Assembly (NCBI GenBank): GCA_022376515.1
Contig: WTXI01000244.1
Span: 1 to 54,759 of the forward strand
Reading direction: 5' to 3'
DNA from: Lactifluus volemus
Lineage: Eukaryota > Basidiomycota > Agaricomycetes > Russulales > Russulaceae
DNA: 54,759 bases
Shown piece by piece: positions 34,576 to 45,943 of this stretch; position 1 is the stretch's first letter, and every line of letters begins with the position of its first letter. A program made the position numbers and the translations under genes. The notes below the pieces were generated by a model, which saw nothing but the letters and a program-made list of their open reading frames with translations, was not told where the DNA came from and ran no database searches.

Positions 34576-35974
34576 ATGGCCATCACGATTGAACAACTCG
34601 AGAAGCTTGTTGGGTACGAGTATGCAGCTGTTCCTGTGAGTCGTATCCTTCCACATCTGGGCTTCTCTCTTGACCATCCCCGCCCAAATCAGGTTAGCTG
34701 GAACAAAAGAGACCTTCTCACGTACGCTATTGGAATCGGCGCAAAGGCATCAGACCAGCAGTTTGTATATGGTACGTACGCCCGTGCCCCTTTCAGCTCC
34801 TCGTATCTGACCCTTCTTTCCTCCTCCAGAACTTGGTACACCCTTTCGGGTTTCCGTTTGCAGAGTCATGCTCTCATTGCCTCGTCCTTAGATCCTTCCT
34901 TTGCGGCCTTCCCTACATATCCAGTTGTCCTCTTCCTCAAAGGTTTCCCACTCGGCCATCTCCCATCTTGTCAACGACTCAAATCTGTTTTTTTTAGGTG
35001 CCGACCAAGATGTCATCAATTTCTCCGAACGCGTCACTGAAAGCAATACCATCAAAGGACTTCCCACATTTGACCCGAAACGGGTGTTACACGCATCGCA
35101 GTCGATCGAAATATTGAAACCACTCCCTCTCGTCAGTGGACCTGGCTGGAAACTTAAACAGCGTCTCGCTTCAATCCGTGAAAATAGTGCGCATCCTCTT
35201 TGTATTCCGCGCGACCTATTTAATGAGTCGCACCTCGTACAGAATCAGGCGTCATCATCGAGAACGAATTCTTACTCGTAGACTCAAATGACGTCCCCTA
35301 CGCCCGCCTCTTCGTACGTCCAACAGCTTGAAGCGCAATTGACCCATAGTCACCTCGGCTTCTAGTCAGCAACTTTCAACTTGACAGGGAAGATCACGGG
35401 GAAGCCTTTTGCCCGTAGCGTCGCTTCTCCACCGCAGCACCAGTCCATACCGCAGGGCCGTGCAGCGGACTGGGTCGTGCGCGAAAAGACCTTGCCCGAG
35501 CAGGCCCTAATCTACCGACTCTCGGGAGACTACAACCCGCTCCACATCGGTTCGCCACCCTCTTTGGCTTCCCATTGTTACACATATCTGACCCATGCTT
35601 TATAGACCCAAGGGTGGGCTCGGGGGCTGGTTTCGGGGGTGTAATCCTACACGGCCTGTCGACGTTCGGCTTCGCTGCCCGCGCGATCCTGCAGGCCGTC
35701 GGAGGCGGACAACCCTCCGCGTTGCGTTACTTTGGCGCGCGCTTCACCGCTCCCGTCAACCCAGGAGACGAGCTCGAGACGAGCGCCTGGGAGGTGAAAA
35801 AAGGTCTTGATGGGACAACCGAGGTCGCATTCGAGGTTAAGAATATAACGACCGGCAAGGTAGGCTCTGCTCGATAGTTGTCGGACTTTGTTCATTGATC
35901 AACATATGTTCTTCTAGGTCGTTATTGGTGGTGGATTCGCGCGAGTGGTCAAGTCTGAGAGGTCGAGGCTCTGA
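34576..35974 (+). CDS. Peroxisomal MaoC-type 2-enoyl-CoA hydratase (PTS1 -SRL)
   Basis: Nine exons: 34576-34635, 34693-34771, 34830-34835, 34892-34942, 34998-35186, 35243-35313, 35366-35549, 35606-35859, 35918-35974; 951 nt, 316 aa. It has two hot-dog halves; the first contains FAAFPTYPVVLFLKG, the second the hydratase-2 motif YRLSGDYNPLHIDP with catalytic Asp and His, then FGGVILHGLSTFGFAAR. The protein ends in Ser-Arg-Leu, a peroxisomal targeting signal. It matches the hydratase-2 part of the multifunctional beta-oxidation enzyme as a stand-alone protein, so it should hydrate enoyl-CoA to R-3-hydroxyacyl-CoA. The third exon is only six bases. Confidence 0.93.
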
Positions 35975-36535
35975 GATGACATACGTTGTACTACGTCATC
36001 CATATTATCACGTAAAAGCATTTGGAATGTGACGTCACCTATCGAAGCTTCGTGCTGGCGATATCATGCGGTATGATGCGGGTAGTAAGTACAAGGTAAA
36101 GCAGTGAAATGGGTCACGCCAAACACAAATGGACGGACATACGATCCATCAAGATTTAAGTGGGACATATTTCAAGTTGCCAAATGGCTTTCGGGTCCTG
36201 TGCTCCTAGTGGCGCGTTACAACAATGTATACATCACGTATAGCATTAGAGAAGGGTCCGACATCTGTGTAAACTAAGGGATAAGTGCCTGCTGCTGTAC
36301 TTGTATCTACACGTAGTATGTCGCACACGAAATGTACATCTCATACAACAGTAGAGCTAATCTCCAGAGGGACGGCGGTGGAGTGCAAAGGTGCAGGTAC
36401 AGGGCTGATGCTCATCCCACCGAAGGATGCGCCAAGCCCGTCAGCCTCCACATTCCAAACGATCTGCAGGGTCAAATCGACGGTGCCCGACCACACGTCT
36501 CTCATCTCTTCTTCTCTTCCCTTCTCCTCTCCTCC
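35975..36535. other. Convergent 3' region between MaoC hydratase and RRN3
   Basis: No independent gene is evident. On the minus strand at about 36345-36470 an open segment with ASFGGMSISPVPAP resembles C-terminal tails I have seen in RRN3-like proteins, but I could not join it to RRN3 by a valid intron. Confidence 0.45.
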
Positions 36536-38821
36536 TCATCGCAGTCTATTCGACGCGGCCGCCCATTCGCGGTATATCGATGTATCGATGTAACTGGAGC
36601 GCGGCAGTTTGTACGGGTCAAACGGGAAGAAGGATGTGAGCTCGCTCAGCCCATTGATACTGCTACCGCTAGGGAGTGCAGGAAGCTGCTGTTCGGCGCT
36701 CCGCGCTGGAGGTGGTGCGGCGAGCAACGGGAAGACGTACATAAACCCTGTAGCGTGAGCGACACGGGCAAACTGACGCGCCACATTTTCGGAGCAGAAC
36801 TAGTTGGGGAAAATACAACCAGTTTTATATAGGCGCAGAGGAAGTATGGAGGAAAAATCACCTTGAGCGGCTGGAGCGGACAAGCGACGACACGCTGTAT
36901 GATGCTGAGCTCCGCCATCCACATCTTCTTCGATGGCCCTGCTAACGCCTCTTGCTCACTGTCGCACCCCACCTCACCATTTCCATCACCCTCTACTAGG
37001 TCCCTCCATCGAAAACAAAATATCAGAAAGACCGCCTGTGCAACTGCGTAAAACACGCTTGGTGGAGCAGCGTCCCCACTACCGGTCTCAAACGCGTCGG
37101 CATCGTGCTCGAGGAAGCGGCAAAGCACACGGACAGCACCGCGTGCTTCATCGCGACCGATAAAGATGGCACGGGAGACGAACGAAGCAACGTAGCTCGC
37201 TGCGGCAGCGCGAGCCACCTCGGACTGTGCGGGCTCCAGCAGGGCGTGGGCAACAAGTTCGCCGAGGAAAAGGTCTGCAAAGGCAGCGTTACGTGAGGCA
37301 AACCAGAAGAGGAGAAATTGAGTATATCGCGATCTGAAGGTGCAAAGGATAGTGCGAGTGAAGATGGCGAGGAGAGTATGAAATTGCGCGAGCTGTTGTA
37401 GCGTGCGACTGTCTTCTGACTCAGCAGCAGGTGAAGGTGAACGAGGACGCGGAGATGAGGTAAGGCGGGTTGTTGCGGGAGTTGAAGGCCTAGATGGTGA
37501 AGGCGAAGGTGAAGGTGGTCTGTCAAAATGGTCGAAAAGGAGCTTGAGGATGGCATCGAGTTTGTTGACCATCTCAGTTATGCGACCGAGGTCGAGCGGT
37601 TCGGCTACGGGTGGTGCATCGTCGTCATCTTGAGCATCCGCCTCTGAGGAGAGGTCAGAAAAGCCATCGGAACCTTCCTCTGATCCGTCTGCATTCTCTC
37701 CTGGATCGTTCGACTGCTCCTGGCCGACGACAGTGTCGAAGGGATCGAGATCAAAAAGGTCCGCTTGTTCCTGTGCCGATCCCGATGCTTCGAGTTCTTC
37801 AAGTTCAACTTGTATCTCTACCTGAGTTATGTATGTTTCGTTCATCGATACTGTAAAGGGTTGCAAGATGAGCTCACATCAATCTGAATCGCTCGATCGA
37901 TGATCGTCGACAACAAACTGTCCGCTATCTCTGGGCAGTAGTTTGTGATGCGGAGCATGTTTCGGATGTAAGTGATCTGCGAGGCTTGGGACTGCCGTTT
38001 ATGAGGAAAGTGTTGGACAAGGAGGGGTTGAAGGGTGGTCGGAAGGGTCGGGACGAGGGTCAGGAGATGGCGTAAGAGATGATGGATGCGATCGTAGACA
38101 GTGCGTCGGGTGAGAGGTGCCGAGGAAGACTCTGGAAGACTAGCGTCGAGAGCTTGGAGACCTGATTCTGAAGATCCCGGGCGATTAATTTCAATAGCAA
38201 GCTTTTAGTTTTCGGACGCGACGCACGATATGTGAAATCCTGAGCGATACGGTTGAGCACGAGAGAGAGGTACTCTGGTCTCGCGCTGACAAGGATCTGA
38301 ATAAAGGAGGTATATGTCTTGACGAGACTCGAGTCCATGGTCATCCATGGCAGTCTCAATACGGCTTCTATGAGCGCCATGTGCGTGCGATCAAGGCGCG
38401 ACACGACGTGCATGAGGGCCTGAAGCCACAAGCAAAGTTGTGGGATCGGCGAGGGTGCATCATATGACATTTTCTTGACGTTAAACTGGTCAACGAGCAT
38501 GTCGTATGATTCATTATCACCCTGGTCACGCGTTCAGACGGATAGGAGATAGACGAGGGGGGAGGTGCGCACAAGAAATTTTTGCTGAAGAGCATTATTC
38601 ACGAACGCAAGGTACATGTCCTTGCTGAAACGTTCATTCTTCTTTATCCTTGAGTTTGTCGCAATGGGGCGACGCAAATCGTGGGTAAATTTTTTTGTAA
38701 AGCGATCTAACGAAGGAGATTTTTGGAGGGGTAATAAATCCATGTGTCTCGACTTGATAGCAGCAGGGCCTGCCTTTGGAGGGCGTTGATTGAACTGTGA
38801 CAATCTTGAGTGTGGGTCCAT
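36536..38821 (-). CDS. RRN3: RNA polymerase I initiation factor RRN3
   Basis: Exons 38573-38821, 38227-38521, 37878-38167, 36862-37821, 36536-36799; 2058 nt, 685 aa. Features: NERFSKDMYLAFVNNALQQK near the start, YDMLVDQFNVK, an Arg/Leu-rich HEAT-like region (TVYDRIHHLLRHLLTLVPTL), an acidic Ser/Glu/Asp insertion (about 37620-37760, the usual phosphoregulated loop), then LLFWFASRNAAFADLFLGEL, and ARVAHATGFMYVFPLL before the end. RRN3 bridges RNA polymerase I to the core factor at rDNA promoters in the nucleolus. The stop at 36536 gives a slightly short C-terminus; a further exon downstream is possible. Confidence 0.93.
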
Positions 38822-38903
38822 TTACACAAGTTGTCTGTCATTCACAGTTTCTGACTGACTCGACTCACTTTCTAACCGCTTATGTCATTTGTTGACACCG
38901 ACC
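38822..38903. promoter_or_regulatory. 82-bp bidirectional promoter, RRN3 and NDUFB9
   Basis: Start codons diverge across 82 bp containing repeated TGACT/AGTCA-like words (38850-38870, one pair forming TGACTGACTCGACTCA). No TATA box is seen. Confidence 0.65.
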
Positions 38904-39475
38904 ATGTCAGTCTCGCCATTCACAGCAGCCCACAGGCGCTACGTAAAATCTCTTTACAAACGTATGCTCGAGAATGAGCGCAATTGGGTTGTCCGCTATG
39001 ATTTCTGGCGTGCCCGCGCCTGCGCCGTCCGCGCCGAGTTTGAACGCAATCGGTAAAACATGGGAAACAGTCTTCAAGTAGTTTCTTTTGCTCACAACTT
39101 TCTCTCTCAAAAAGAAACGTCCATGATCCACGCGCACTCGCTGCGATCTTAGAAAAAGCTGAAGAAGAGCTGGCCCGGAAACGTCACCCCGATCCTTACA
39201 TCCGTTGCGTTTTCCATCGCGTCACTATGCCCTCCTCAGCTCACCACCTTTTTCAACAGCCCCCGCATTTCCCGGTGGCTCGAAATGGTTTGTCCGTCTT
39301 TTTTCCCCTAACTCGGGTTGTGCTGACCTCTTTTAATCTTTTTACGGGAATACTCAGGGAACGCAATCTACCCGTATGTACTAAAATAGCCGCCCTTGGT
39401 CGAGTTTTCACTAACTACGATCGCCTCACTCAGCCTCCCCTTGGCCCTATCTTCGATCACGAAGCTCATCATTGA
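38904..39475 (+). CDS. NDUFB9: Mitochondrial complex I subunit NDUFB9 (LYR protein)
   Basis: Five exons: 38904-39052, 39115-39203, 39260-39287, 39358-39373, 39434-39475; 324 nt, 107 aa. It starts MSVSPFTAAHRRYVKSLYKR, where SLYKR is the LYR-type motif that binds acyl carrier protein, then VHDPRALAAILEKAEEELAR and KRHPDPYIPPAFPGGSKWER, ending in LPPPLGPIFDHEAHH. This matches the B22/NDUFB9 accessory subunit of the inner-membrane NADH dehydrogenase in length and order. Two exons are very small (28 and 16 nt) but the phases agree. It shares a promoter of 82 bp with RRN3. Confidence 0.93.
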
Positions 39476-40078
39476 AATGGTTGTCGCATCTGGAAATTGC
39501 TTTCTGGTACTATTCGTACCCTTTAATTTAGACATACAAGCTCTTCCAGATGTCATGTATCATCATCATTCAATCGCGAATGCGCCAAAAGGCGACTTGC
39601 GGATGCAGAAACAATAACGGCAACGCCCTACAGGTGATGAGAAATGTCGCGGTCATTCCAGTCAAGGAGCAAAATCAAAATGCGCACATCATGGGAGACG
39701 GGACTGGGTGTATATGTGAGTGTGGGTGCAGTGAAAGAAGGATGCACTAGGTGGACCGCAAGTCGAACTGAGCAGTACCTGATTCGTGTCGTAATTGGGA
39801 CATGAAAAGCAAAAAAAATGGGGGTACGCAAGCAAAAGAAACGAAGGAAAAAAAAGTCAAGATCATGAGAGTGACAAGAGAGCATGCATGCCTAAGTAAT
39901 GTACGTACTGTATGGGGTGTATGTGTAGTAAAAGAATACCTTATCGACCCAACGGATAAAGAGAGAAAGTGGCAACAATCGACAACATATTGTAGCTGGC
40001 TGAGCGGCGACGAGGACGTGCCCATAACAGGAACTAGCGGCTTGCTCGCCGACACTACGCAACGCACGCAAAATACCA
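39476..40078. other. Convergent 3' region between NDUFB9 and the Barentsz-like gene
   Basis: No gene supported. AT-rich and A-rich stretches (39810-39870) and short frames without motifs; presumably 3' untranslated DNA of the two facing genes. Confidence 0.55.
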
Positions 40079-42460
40079 CTAGTAATACACAGCCTGTGTA
40101 GCGGCCGGCGCAGCGCCCCGTGGATCTGTGCTATACGCGTCATACTCGACAAACTGTGGCGGCGGGTACGTATACCCCTCCGCCGCACCGTAAGGATAGT
40201 ACGGTGGCTGTGGGTACGCCGCATATCCCATCATGGCAGGTGCAGAGGGGACCTCCGGTGGCGGACTAGGATAAAATTCATGCGGGGCTGGTGGAGGCTG
40301 ATGCCCCGGTGCATGAGATGGGATAAAGGCAGGTGCGGAGGTGCTCGCGCGCAACGTCGATGACCTTGACACATGCGTCTGAGCGTGTGCAGAAGAGAGC
40401 GGTGACTCTTCAAATGGCGCGTCTGGTCTGCGGATCTCGATCCTCGAACTTTGACGTGGCGGTGCAAATAGCGACGGGTCAGGCGATGCGTGCGGCCGGT
40501 GCTGCATGTGTGAGGGTAGGTGCGGGTATGGCAACATGTATACCGGCGTAGGCACTTGGGGTGGTGCCGCCAAGTACAATGGCCGACCCGTCGCCAGTTC
40601 GTATGGCATGCCATGTGCGTCCAGGGCGACGCCAGGCGGTACTGTAGGTGCCGATACGGGAGCGTACGGATACGGAGAAGCATATCCGGGTGCCGGTGCG
40701 GACTGTGCAAAAGCCGTTTGAAGATGCGGGGGTGGCGAGCGCCAAAGGAGCCCGCCTTCGGGTGCAGTGGCCGAATGAGAGATGTGTGCAGGTCCAGAGG
40801 GGGATGCGGTTGCCTCTGGAGCACCAGCTGCAGAATTAACTTGGGTGGGTGTATTTGTAGGGAGAGGGATAACGGTTGGTGGTGGTGGGTCGCGTAGTTT
40901 GAACGGGTCATCCGCAGGGGGCTCCGAGGCCACTACAGGCTGCTCCTCGATTGCGACATGTAGTTTGGGTGGGGACTCTGGCTCGACGACGGTCGTGGGA
41001 ACAGCAGGGGACGTAGATGCCGATGGAACCTCCACGATTGGTGCATCGGTCGCTTGCTCGGGAGAAAGGGCCGGTGAAGGAACCGCAGCAGGCGTGAGAG
41101 TACTCTCGGCGACCTCGGGCTTGCACTGGCCACGCGGCAAGGACACTACGAAAACGAGCTCGCCATCATCATGGGCTGCGTCACGCGGTGGAGTAGGGAC
41201 ACGAGGTGGAGGATGTTGGGTGGGAGACTGCACAATGGCTTCTAGGCTTGTTCCAGAAAGTTTGACGCGATATGCAGGACCTTGACCAGAGCGAGGACGT
41301 TGAGAAGGATCCGAATAAAGGAATAGCTCGTGGTGCTTTGTCCACGGGCGCTCCGGCTTTATAAGGAACCAGGTGCGGGAGGACATGGATGTCGGCGAGT
41401 CAGTCGAAGGAACGCTGGCGGGGCGAGGGGAGAACCTTCCCCTTGCAAAGGGTCGCCCTCGTGGGGTAAAATTTCCTCGGGGAGGACGAGGGTTGCCATT
41501 GGAGCCTTGTGAGTGACCCCGCCGCTGAGAGCGCTGCTCTTCACGGCGTTTCAACTCCTCGAAACCATCGTGGGTCCATTGGCGATCTACGGGGGGGACA
41601 TCTGGCTGTGACGGGGACGGTGAGTCATGATTCGAGTGAGAGTCGGGGGTTGGATTGGCGCTACCACGTCCACGCTCCCGTCCACGTCCACGGACGGGGA
41701 AAGCACGCCCTCGGGGGCCACCTTGCCAGCGCCCGCGCCACCACCCAGAGAGACTACGCAAGTCTTTATCCAGCAAACGATCATCGTGGCCCCAGAACTC
41801 GCCGACGGTGGGAACATAGGAGGGATCATTCTCGAGTCGTTCTTGATACGCCTGGCGCGCAGTCTGCCCACGACGGTGAGGTGCTGGTGCAGATACAGGA
41901 TGTGGCTCAACACGAGAGGAAGGCGGACTGGGTGAGATGGGAGGGACGGTTGGCTCGGAAGGAAGGGGAGAAGACACAGGGGGTGGGGATGAGCGACGAT
42001 TGGCTGGTCCGCGCTTCGACTTGTGAAGCTTGCGTGGCACAGGGGCGCGAGGGGGCTTGGAATGAATAGGACTATCGTCGAGGTCGGCGAAGTCGATGAC
42101 AGGAAGATCGGCGGAACCGTTAGCGACTTGATCTGCGACCATCTCTGACCATGTGACAGAGGCAGCAATCAACGGAGCATGATTGGGATCATCCTTGCTG
42201 TCGTTGATGACAGGCGGAGTGGTACCAGGGCTGAGTAGTTGGGGATGGGCATCTTGTGGTACATCCTCAGACACGGGTTCTGTCTCTGAATCTGATTCAG
42301 AGTCTGCGGAAGACTGGTCGTCTTGATCGGTATCCGAATCTGATCTTGCCTCGCGGACAATATCATCTTCATCGGTATGAAAACCGTTTACCCTTCCTCT
42401 CCTCCTAGAGACCCTATGCTTGTGTGGCAACGATGTTGGCTTGGTGGCAAGAGCAGGCAT
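40079..42460 (-). CDS. Barentsz/CASC3 (MLN51)-like exon junction complex protein
   Basis: A single uninterrupted frame, 793 aa from the ATG at 42460 (an upstream alternative start would add a hydrophobic stretch and is unlikely). The acidic N-terminal part (SDSDTDQDDQSSADSESDSE) is followed by the Btz/SELOR core: DPSYVPTVGEFWGHDDRLLD and WRGRWQGGPRGR, with VDRQWTHDGFEELKRREE further on. RGG-type repeats (FTPRGRPFARGRFSPRP) follow, then a long Pro/Ser/Ala-rich tail. In animals Btz clamps eIF4A3 on spliced mRNA together with MAGO and Y14. Role in the exon junction complex is inferred from the core motif. The low-complexity tail explains several long frames on the other strand. Confidence 0.9.
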   Translation of the reverse strand: MPALATKPTSLPHKHRVSRRRGRVNGFHTDEDDIVREARSDSDTDQDDQSSADSESDSETEPVSEDVPQDAHPQLLSPGTTPPVINDSKDDPNHAPLIAASVTWSEMVADQVANGSADLPVIDFADLDDSPIHSKPPRAPVPRKLHKSKRGPANRRSSPPPVSSPLPSEPTVPPISPSPPSSRVEPHPVSAPAPHRRGQTARQAYQERLENDPSYVPTVGEFWGHDDRLLDKDLRSLSGWWRGRWQGGPRGRAFPVRGRGRERGRGSANPTPDSHSNHDSPSPSQPDVPPVDRQWTHDGFEELKRREEQRSQRRGHSQGSNGNPRPPRGNFTPRGRPFARGRFSPRPASVPSTDSPTSMSSRTWFLIKPERPWTKHHELFLYSDPSQRPRSGQGPAYRVKLSGTSLEAIVQSPTQHPPPRVPTPPRDAAHDDGELVFVVSLPRGQCKPEVAESTLTPAAVPSPALSPEQATDAPIVEVPSASTSPAVPTTVVEPESPPKLHVAIEEQPVVASEPPADDPFKLRDPPPPTVIPLPTNTPTQVNSAAGAPEATASPSGPAHISHSATAPEGGLLWRSPPPHLQTAFAQSAPAPGYASPYPYAPVSAPTVPPGVALDAHGMPYELATGRPLYLAAPPQVPTPVYMLPYPHLPSHMQHRPHASPDPSLFAPPRQSSRIEIRRPDAPFEESPLSSAHAQTHVSRSSTLRASTSAPAFIPSHAPGHQPPPAPHEFYPSPPPEVPSAPAMMGYAAYPQPPYYPYGAAEGYTYPPPQFVEYDAYSTDPRGAAPAATQAVYY

Positions 42461-42724
42461 TCTGAAGAGAGGAATCACTGAGAAAAGTGAAAGCAAAAAA
42501 AAAGAGAGAAAAAGAAAAAGCAAATACCAAAAAGATTAGATTAGAAGAACTGAAAGAGTAGGAGGATTGTTTGTTAAGAGATAGAGAAGAATTCTAGGGG
42601 ACGGACGGGGAGCTGAACAGAGCCTTGAGCTGCGTACTAGTACGGACAGCCAGAGGGCAAGCACAGACAAAAGCAGCCACGGTCAACTCCGAACATGTTC
42701 AAACTCAGCATTCATTTGTGCCCC

Positions 42725-44053
42725 CTACAGCTTACATAAAGCCTGAGGTACTACCTTCAACCAGTCCAACACTGCATTGGCCACTTGTTCGCTTGCCTCA
42801 ACCATGATCCAGTGTCCCATATTTCCCAGTTTGATCTCCTTCAACTTGGCTATCGCCTCCCTCATCTTCCCTAGCATTTCAGGTGTTCCCGAAGGATCTC
42901 GGTCTCCCCAAATATGCAACACTGGTAATTCAGCTGGCAGCTGACTTGGCAGTCGTCCTGCAACCTTATCTTAGCTCTACCATATATCTCGGTGATAAAC
43001 GAGAATCACCTTTCTCCTCCTCGAATTTTAGTTTGGTCCTCCGGTAATATGACAATGGTCCGTTCATGCTCCGCATCTGTGAAGCAACATATTTGAGTTC
43101 CTAATTAACCCACGTCAGCCTTCAATGGTAAATATTCGTCAACGTGATTACACAAACATCTTCTGTTAATGGATGCATCCTCGTCTGCACCCTCGTCGTG
43201 ACTTGCGGGTTCAAAAGTGCTTGTCGCATATTCCCTTCAAATACTAGTGATCGATCTCCACCGATTCCATAAACCAACTGTAGGAATCGTTCGAGCTGCA
43301 CAGAGCACATTAGCACATTCGTTACACTGCCCCACACTCGGTGCCCACATTGGCTTCGATCTCCTTTGTTGATTCTGGGTTGGCAAAGTACAACTGATAT
43401 GCGTAATTTGGAATCATCTTAACAATGTCTTCCAGTGACATGTATCGTTCGCTTGGAGATGTGAATGGAACCGAGAAACTGTTGACACTATGAATAAGAT
43501 TGATTCGACAGACTGAAAGAAAAGCTCACAGGCCAAGTGCCAACAACCTATCAGGATGCCACAGCGCGAACCGTCCCGCAATGTGTGAGCCCCAGTCGTG
43601 TCCGATCACGACCTAATGACAATGGTCACCCCCACAAATCAACGAGATATCGCGCGCTTACAGCTTTAGAAACTCCAATGACGTCCAGGAGTGCGGCGAG
43701 ATCCGCACACAACTTTCGAGTCGAGTACTCTTCCACGGCCAACGGCTTGTCCGTCCCACCATAGCCAAGCATATCTGGCACTACCACGCGATACCCAGCT
43801 CCCACCCACGGCCCAATCTGATATCGCCATCCATACCTTTACATGTCATAACCAATCAGAGTGGTCTTTTTTTTTTCTTCTCGGCTTGTGTAAACGCTCA
43901 CCAGATGTCGGGAAACCCATGAATGCAGAGGATGGTCCGTGACGATGGACTATCAGGGTAATTTGCTGGTTTCTCGTCAACAAAATGATACGTTCGGCCG
44001 GTGGAGAGCTGCTCAGTGCGGTGGTTGAAGCTACATGGGTCCGCAGGATTCAT
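42725..44053 (-). CDS. Alpha/beta hydrolase, epoxide-hydrolase-like
   Basis: Starts at the ATG at 44053 (MNPADPCSFNHRTEQLSTG). Exons identified include 43902-44053, 43662-43836 and 43530-43612; further exons follow to the stop at 42725. Motifs: the oxyanion-hole HGFPDIWYGWRYQI, nucleophile elbow VIGHDWGSH (Asp nucleophile, as in epoxide hydrolases and dehalogenases), a cap region with MIPNYAYQLYF, the acid in LHIWGDRDPSGTPEML and the histidine in LGNMGHWIMVE. The whole triad is present. Length about 320 residues is usual. The substrate cannot be inferred; cytosolic detoxification or lipid-epoxide hydrolysis is typical for the family. The exact borders of the last three or four exons were not all checked. 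Confidence 0.87.
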
Positions 44054-44228
44054 CCTTGACAGTGGGGTCATCATCAGAGGAGAGCCGGGGCAAATGCGGC
44101 CAGATGTCGGCCGTTGACATCAAATTTATTGTATCGGCAAACAATTTGGGGTTGTATTACAATGACAATCTGGGGTTTCGAAGAAAAAATATAAACAAAT
44201 GGTTTTTGGGGGAGCAGTTGCTACAGGT

Positions 44229-45616
44229 CTATAACCCAGGGCCAAACAGACTGATCACAGCAACTGGCGGAGGTCCCCCCTCACGCGGCTTCGTTTGTCC
44301 GCAGTAGGCGATAAGATAATTTGATGGATGCCACGTCACTTTTGGAGAGCTAGCTAGCGCAGGTACCCGGTGCAACGGGACACCTGTCTCCGTCGCGCAC
44401 TGTGCCACCGATCAGATAAAATTGAATAGAGTAAAAGAAATACTGAGGCGTACAATATCAATGTACGTTCCCGCACCCGCAATAGCGAGGTACTCGCCAT
44501 CGTGTGAAAAGCTCAAGTCTGATATGGCTTGCCTGTCACGAGTTAGTGGGCTCAATATATTGAGTGTGCCAACAAAGTACGCACTCGCATACGGTAATCG
44601 TCCGGGCTGCGATCCACTCGCTGGTATCGAACAAGTTTACTATCGAGTCGAAGCCCCCAGAGGCGAGATAACGACCGCGGGGGTCTAGCGCCGCGGCGAC
44701 GCAACCACCCACATGAGCCGCAAGATTTTCACGCAGCACAAGAGAGGGAACATCGACGATGCGGATAGCATGCTCTGACATGTGGGTGAGGATCACGCTG
44801 TCTCCTGTGTGATTGAACATGGCGGCAGACGCCGTCAGCTGTCAATGCATAAGTGCTAACATCAAACGTCAGGGAGAAAACGAAGGGTACGGGGGCACGG
44901 TCCATTGGAGACCATCGTGGTTGAGCCACAGGGTCATCGGGGTCTTTTCCGTAAGACATGAAAAAGAGTTGATTTCCAGAGGATATATAAAGCAGGGATT
45001 TGCCGTCAGGGGCATAGTTGATCTGGACCGGCGATACCTTGAGCGTGCATTGTTGGAAGTGCCGGCTTTCTGATTATAAGAGAGTTGAAGGGAAAGTACA
45101 CGAAGCATAAGAAAGACATACGCCTCGCGTCCCAAAAGACAATCTTTCTGTCCTTCTGGCTCGAAGAGCAAAATAGCTCTGGGTGAGTGGGATTCCACGC
45201 AACGTAGTCGACGTCGTCACTGTGCGCGCCGGAAAACAAGGAAGCGGATCTGGACTCCATCTGAACGGTGGAATGAGCGCAGGGAAAGGAGTAGTCGGAC
45301 AAGGACGCACATTCTTTTCAGGCTGAAAGATCCGCACCGTCCTGTCGATACCCACAGCAGCTAGCTTCTTTCCATCGCAACTCCAGGCGACGTGAGTGAT
45401 AGCCTGGGTAGACGTTATACGAACATCGCGGGGTCGAAAGGCGGAGAAAGTGGGTGGCTACGAGATAAGCCTGAGGTCATGGCCACATTCTCTGGAAATC
45501 TGGCGGATAACAACGCGTACGTGAACGCCTCTGACAGTAAAGGTTGTATGTGGAGGTGGCGAGGGTGGTCGCTGAGGAGGCTGTATTTCATCCTCGTCCT
45601 TTGTAAAGCTTGACAT
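44229..45616 (-). CDS. THO3: THO complex subunit THO3/TEX1 (WD40)
   Basis: Seven exons: 45521-45616, 45311-45457, 45122-45260, 44891-45069, 44585-44838, 44454-44532, 44229-44399; 1065 nt, 354 aa. After a Pro-rich start the WD repeats run: ITHVAWSCDGKKLAAVGIDR, HSDDVDYVAWNPTHPELFCS with KIVFWDAR, TLKVSPVQINYAPDGKSLLY, NHTGDSVILTHMSEHAIRIV, GGCVAAALDPRGRYLASGGF with IVNLFD, and LSFSHDGEYLAIAGAGTYID. The last exon ends ISLFGPGL. THO3 is part of the nuclear THO/TREX complex that couples transcription to mRNA export. It is divergent from TFIIB across 327 bp. Confidence 0.93.
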
Positions 45617-45943
45617 GATGACCGTGAGAATAGCTGGTACGGTGCCAGTGGCTGAGTAATAAACGAGTCGAGCGACAGTCCAATTCGACATTGACTGGTT
45701 TCCTAACAACTCTCATTGTCCCCTTTTGAAAGTTCAACACACAGTCACTTGTATATTAGATTGAAAGTGTTAGACAGGTGAGTCCATTCAAACTGATACT
45801 CTTGTGAAATTCGTGAGCTTTGGGGTTCATGATTCAGCCCCTTGGATCTTCCCTTGGCTTTGCCTGGGTCTCTTACCGTCCTTGGGTCCCATCTACAATC
45901 AATCTCCACGTACCCGCCTCCTACACGCGAGGGTGCCTTATTA
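45617..45943. promoter_or_regulatory. Divergent promoter region, THO3 and TFIIB
   Basis: 327 bp between opposite start codons, pyrimidine-rich towards TFIIB. No clear TATA box or other recognisable site. Confidence 0.5.

Noticed and set aside
36345..36480. Extra C-terminal exon of RRN3 (segment with ASFGGMSISPVP)
   Set aside because: It looks like a plausible tail, but no donor in the right phase exists before the stop at 36536; kept only as a note.
40231..41126. Additional genes overlapping the Barentsz-like coding region
   Set aside because: They are alternative-frame readings of its Pro/Ser/Ala-rich tail.
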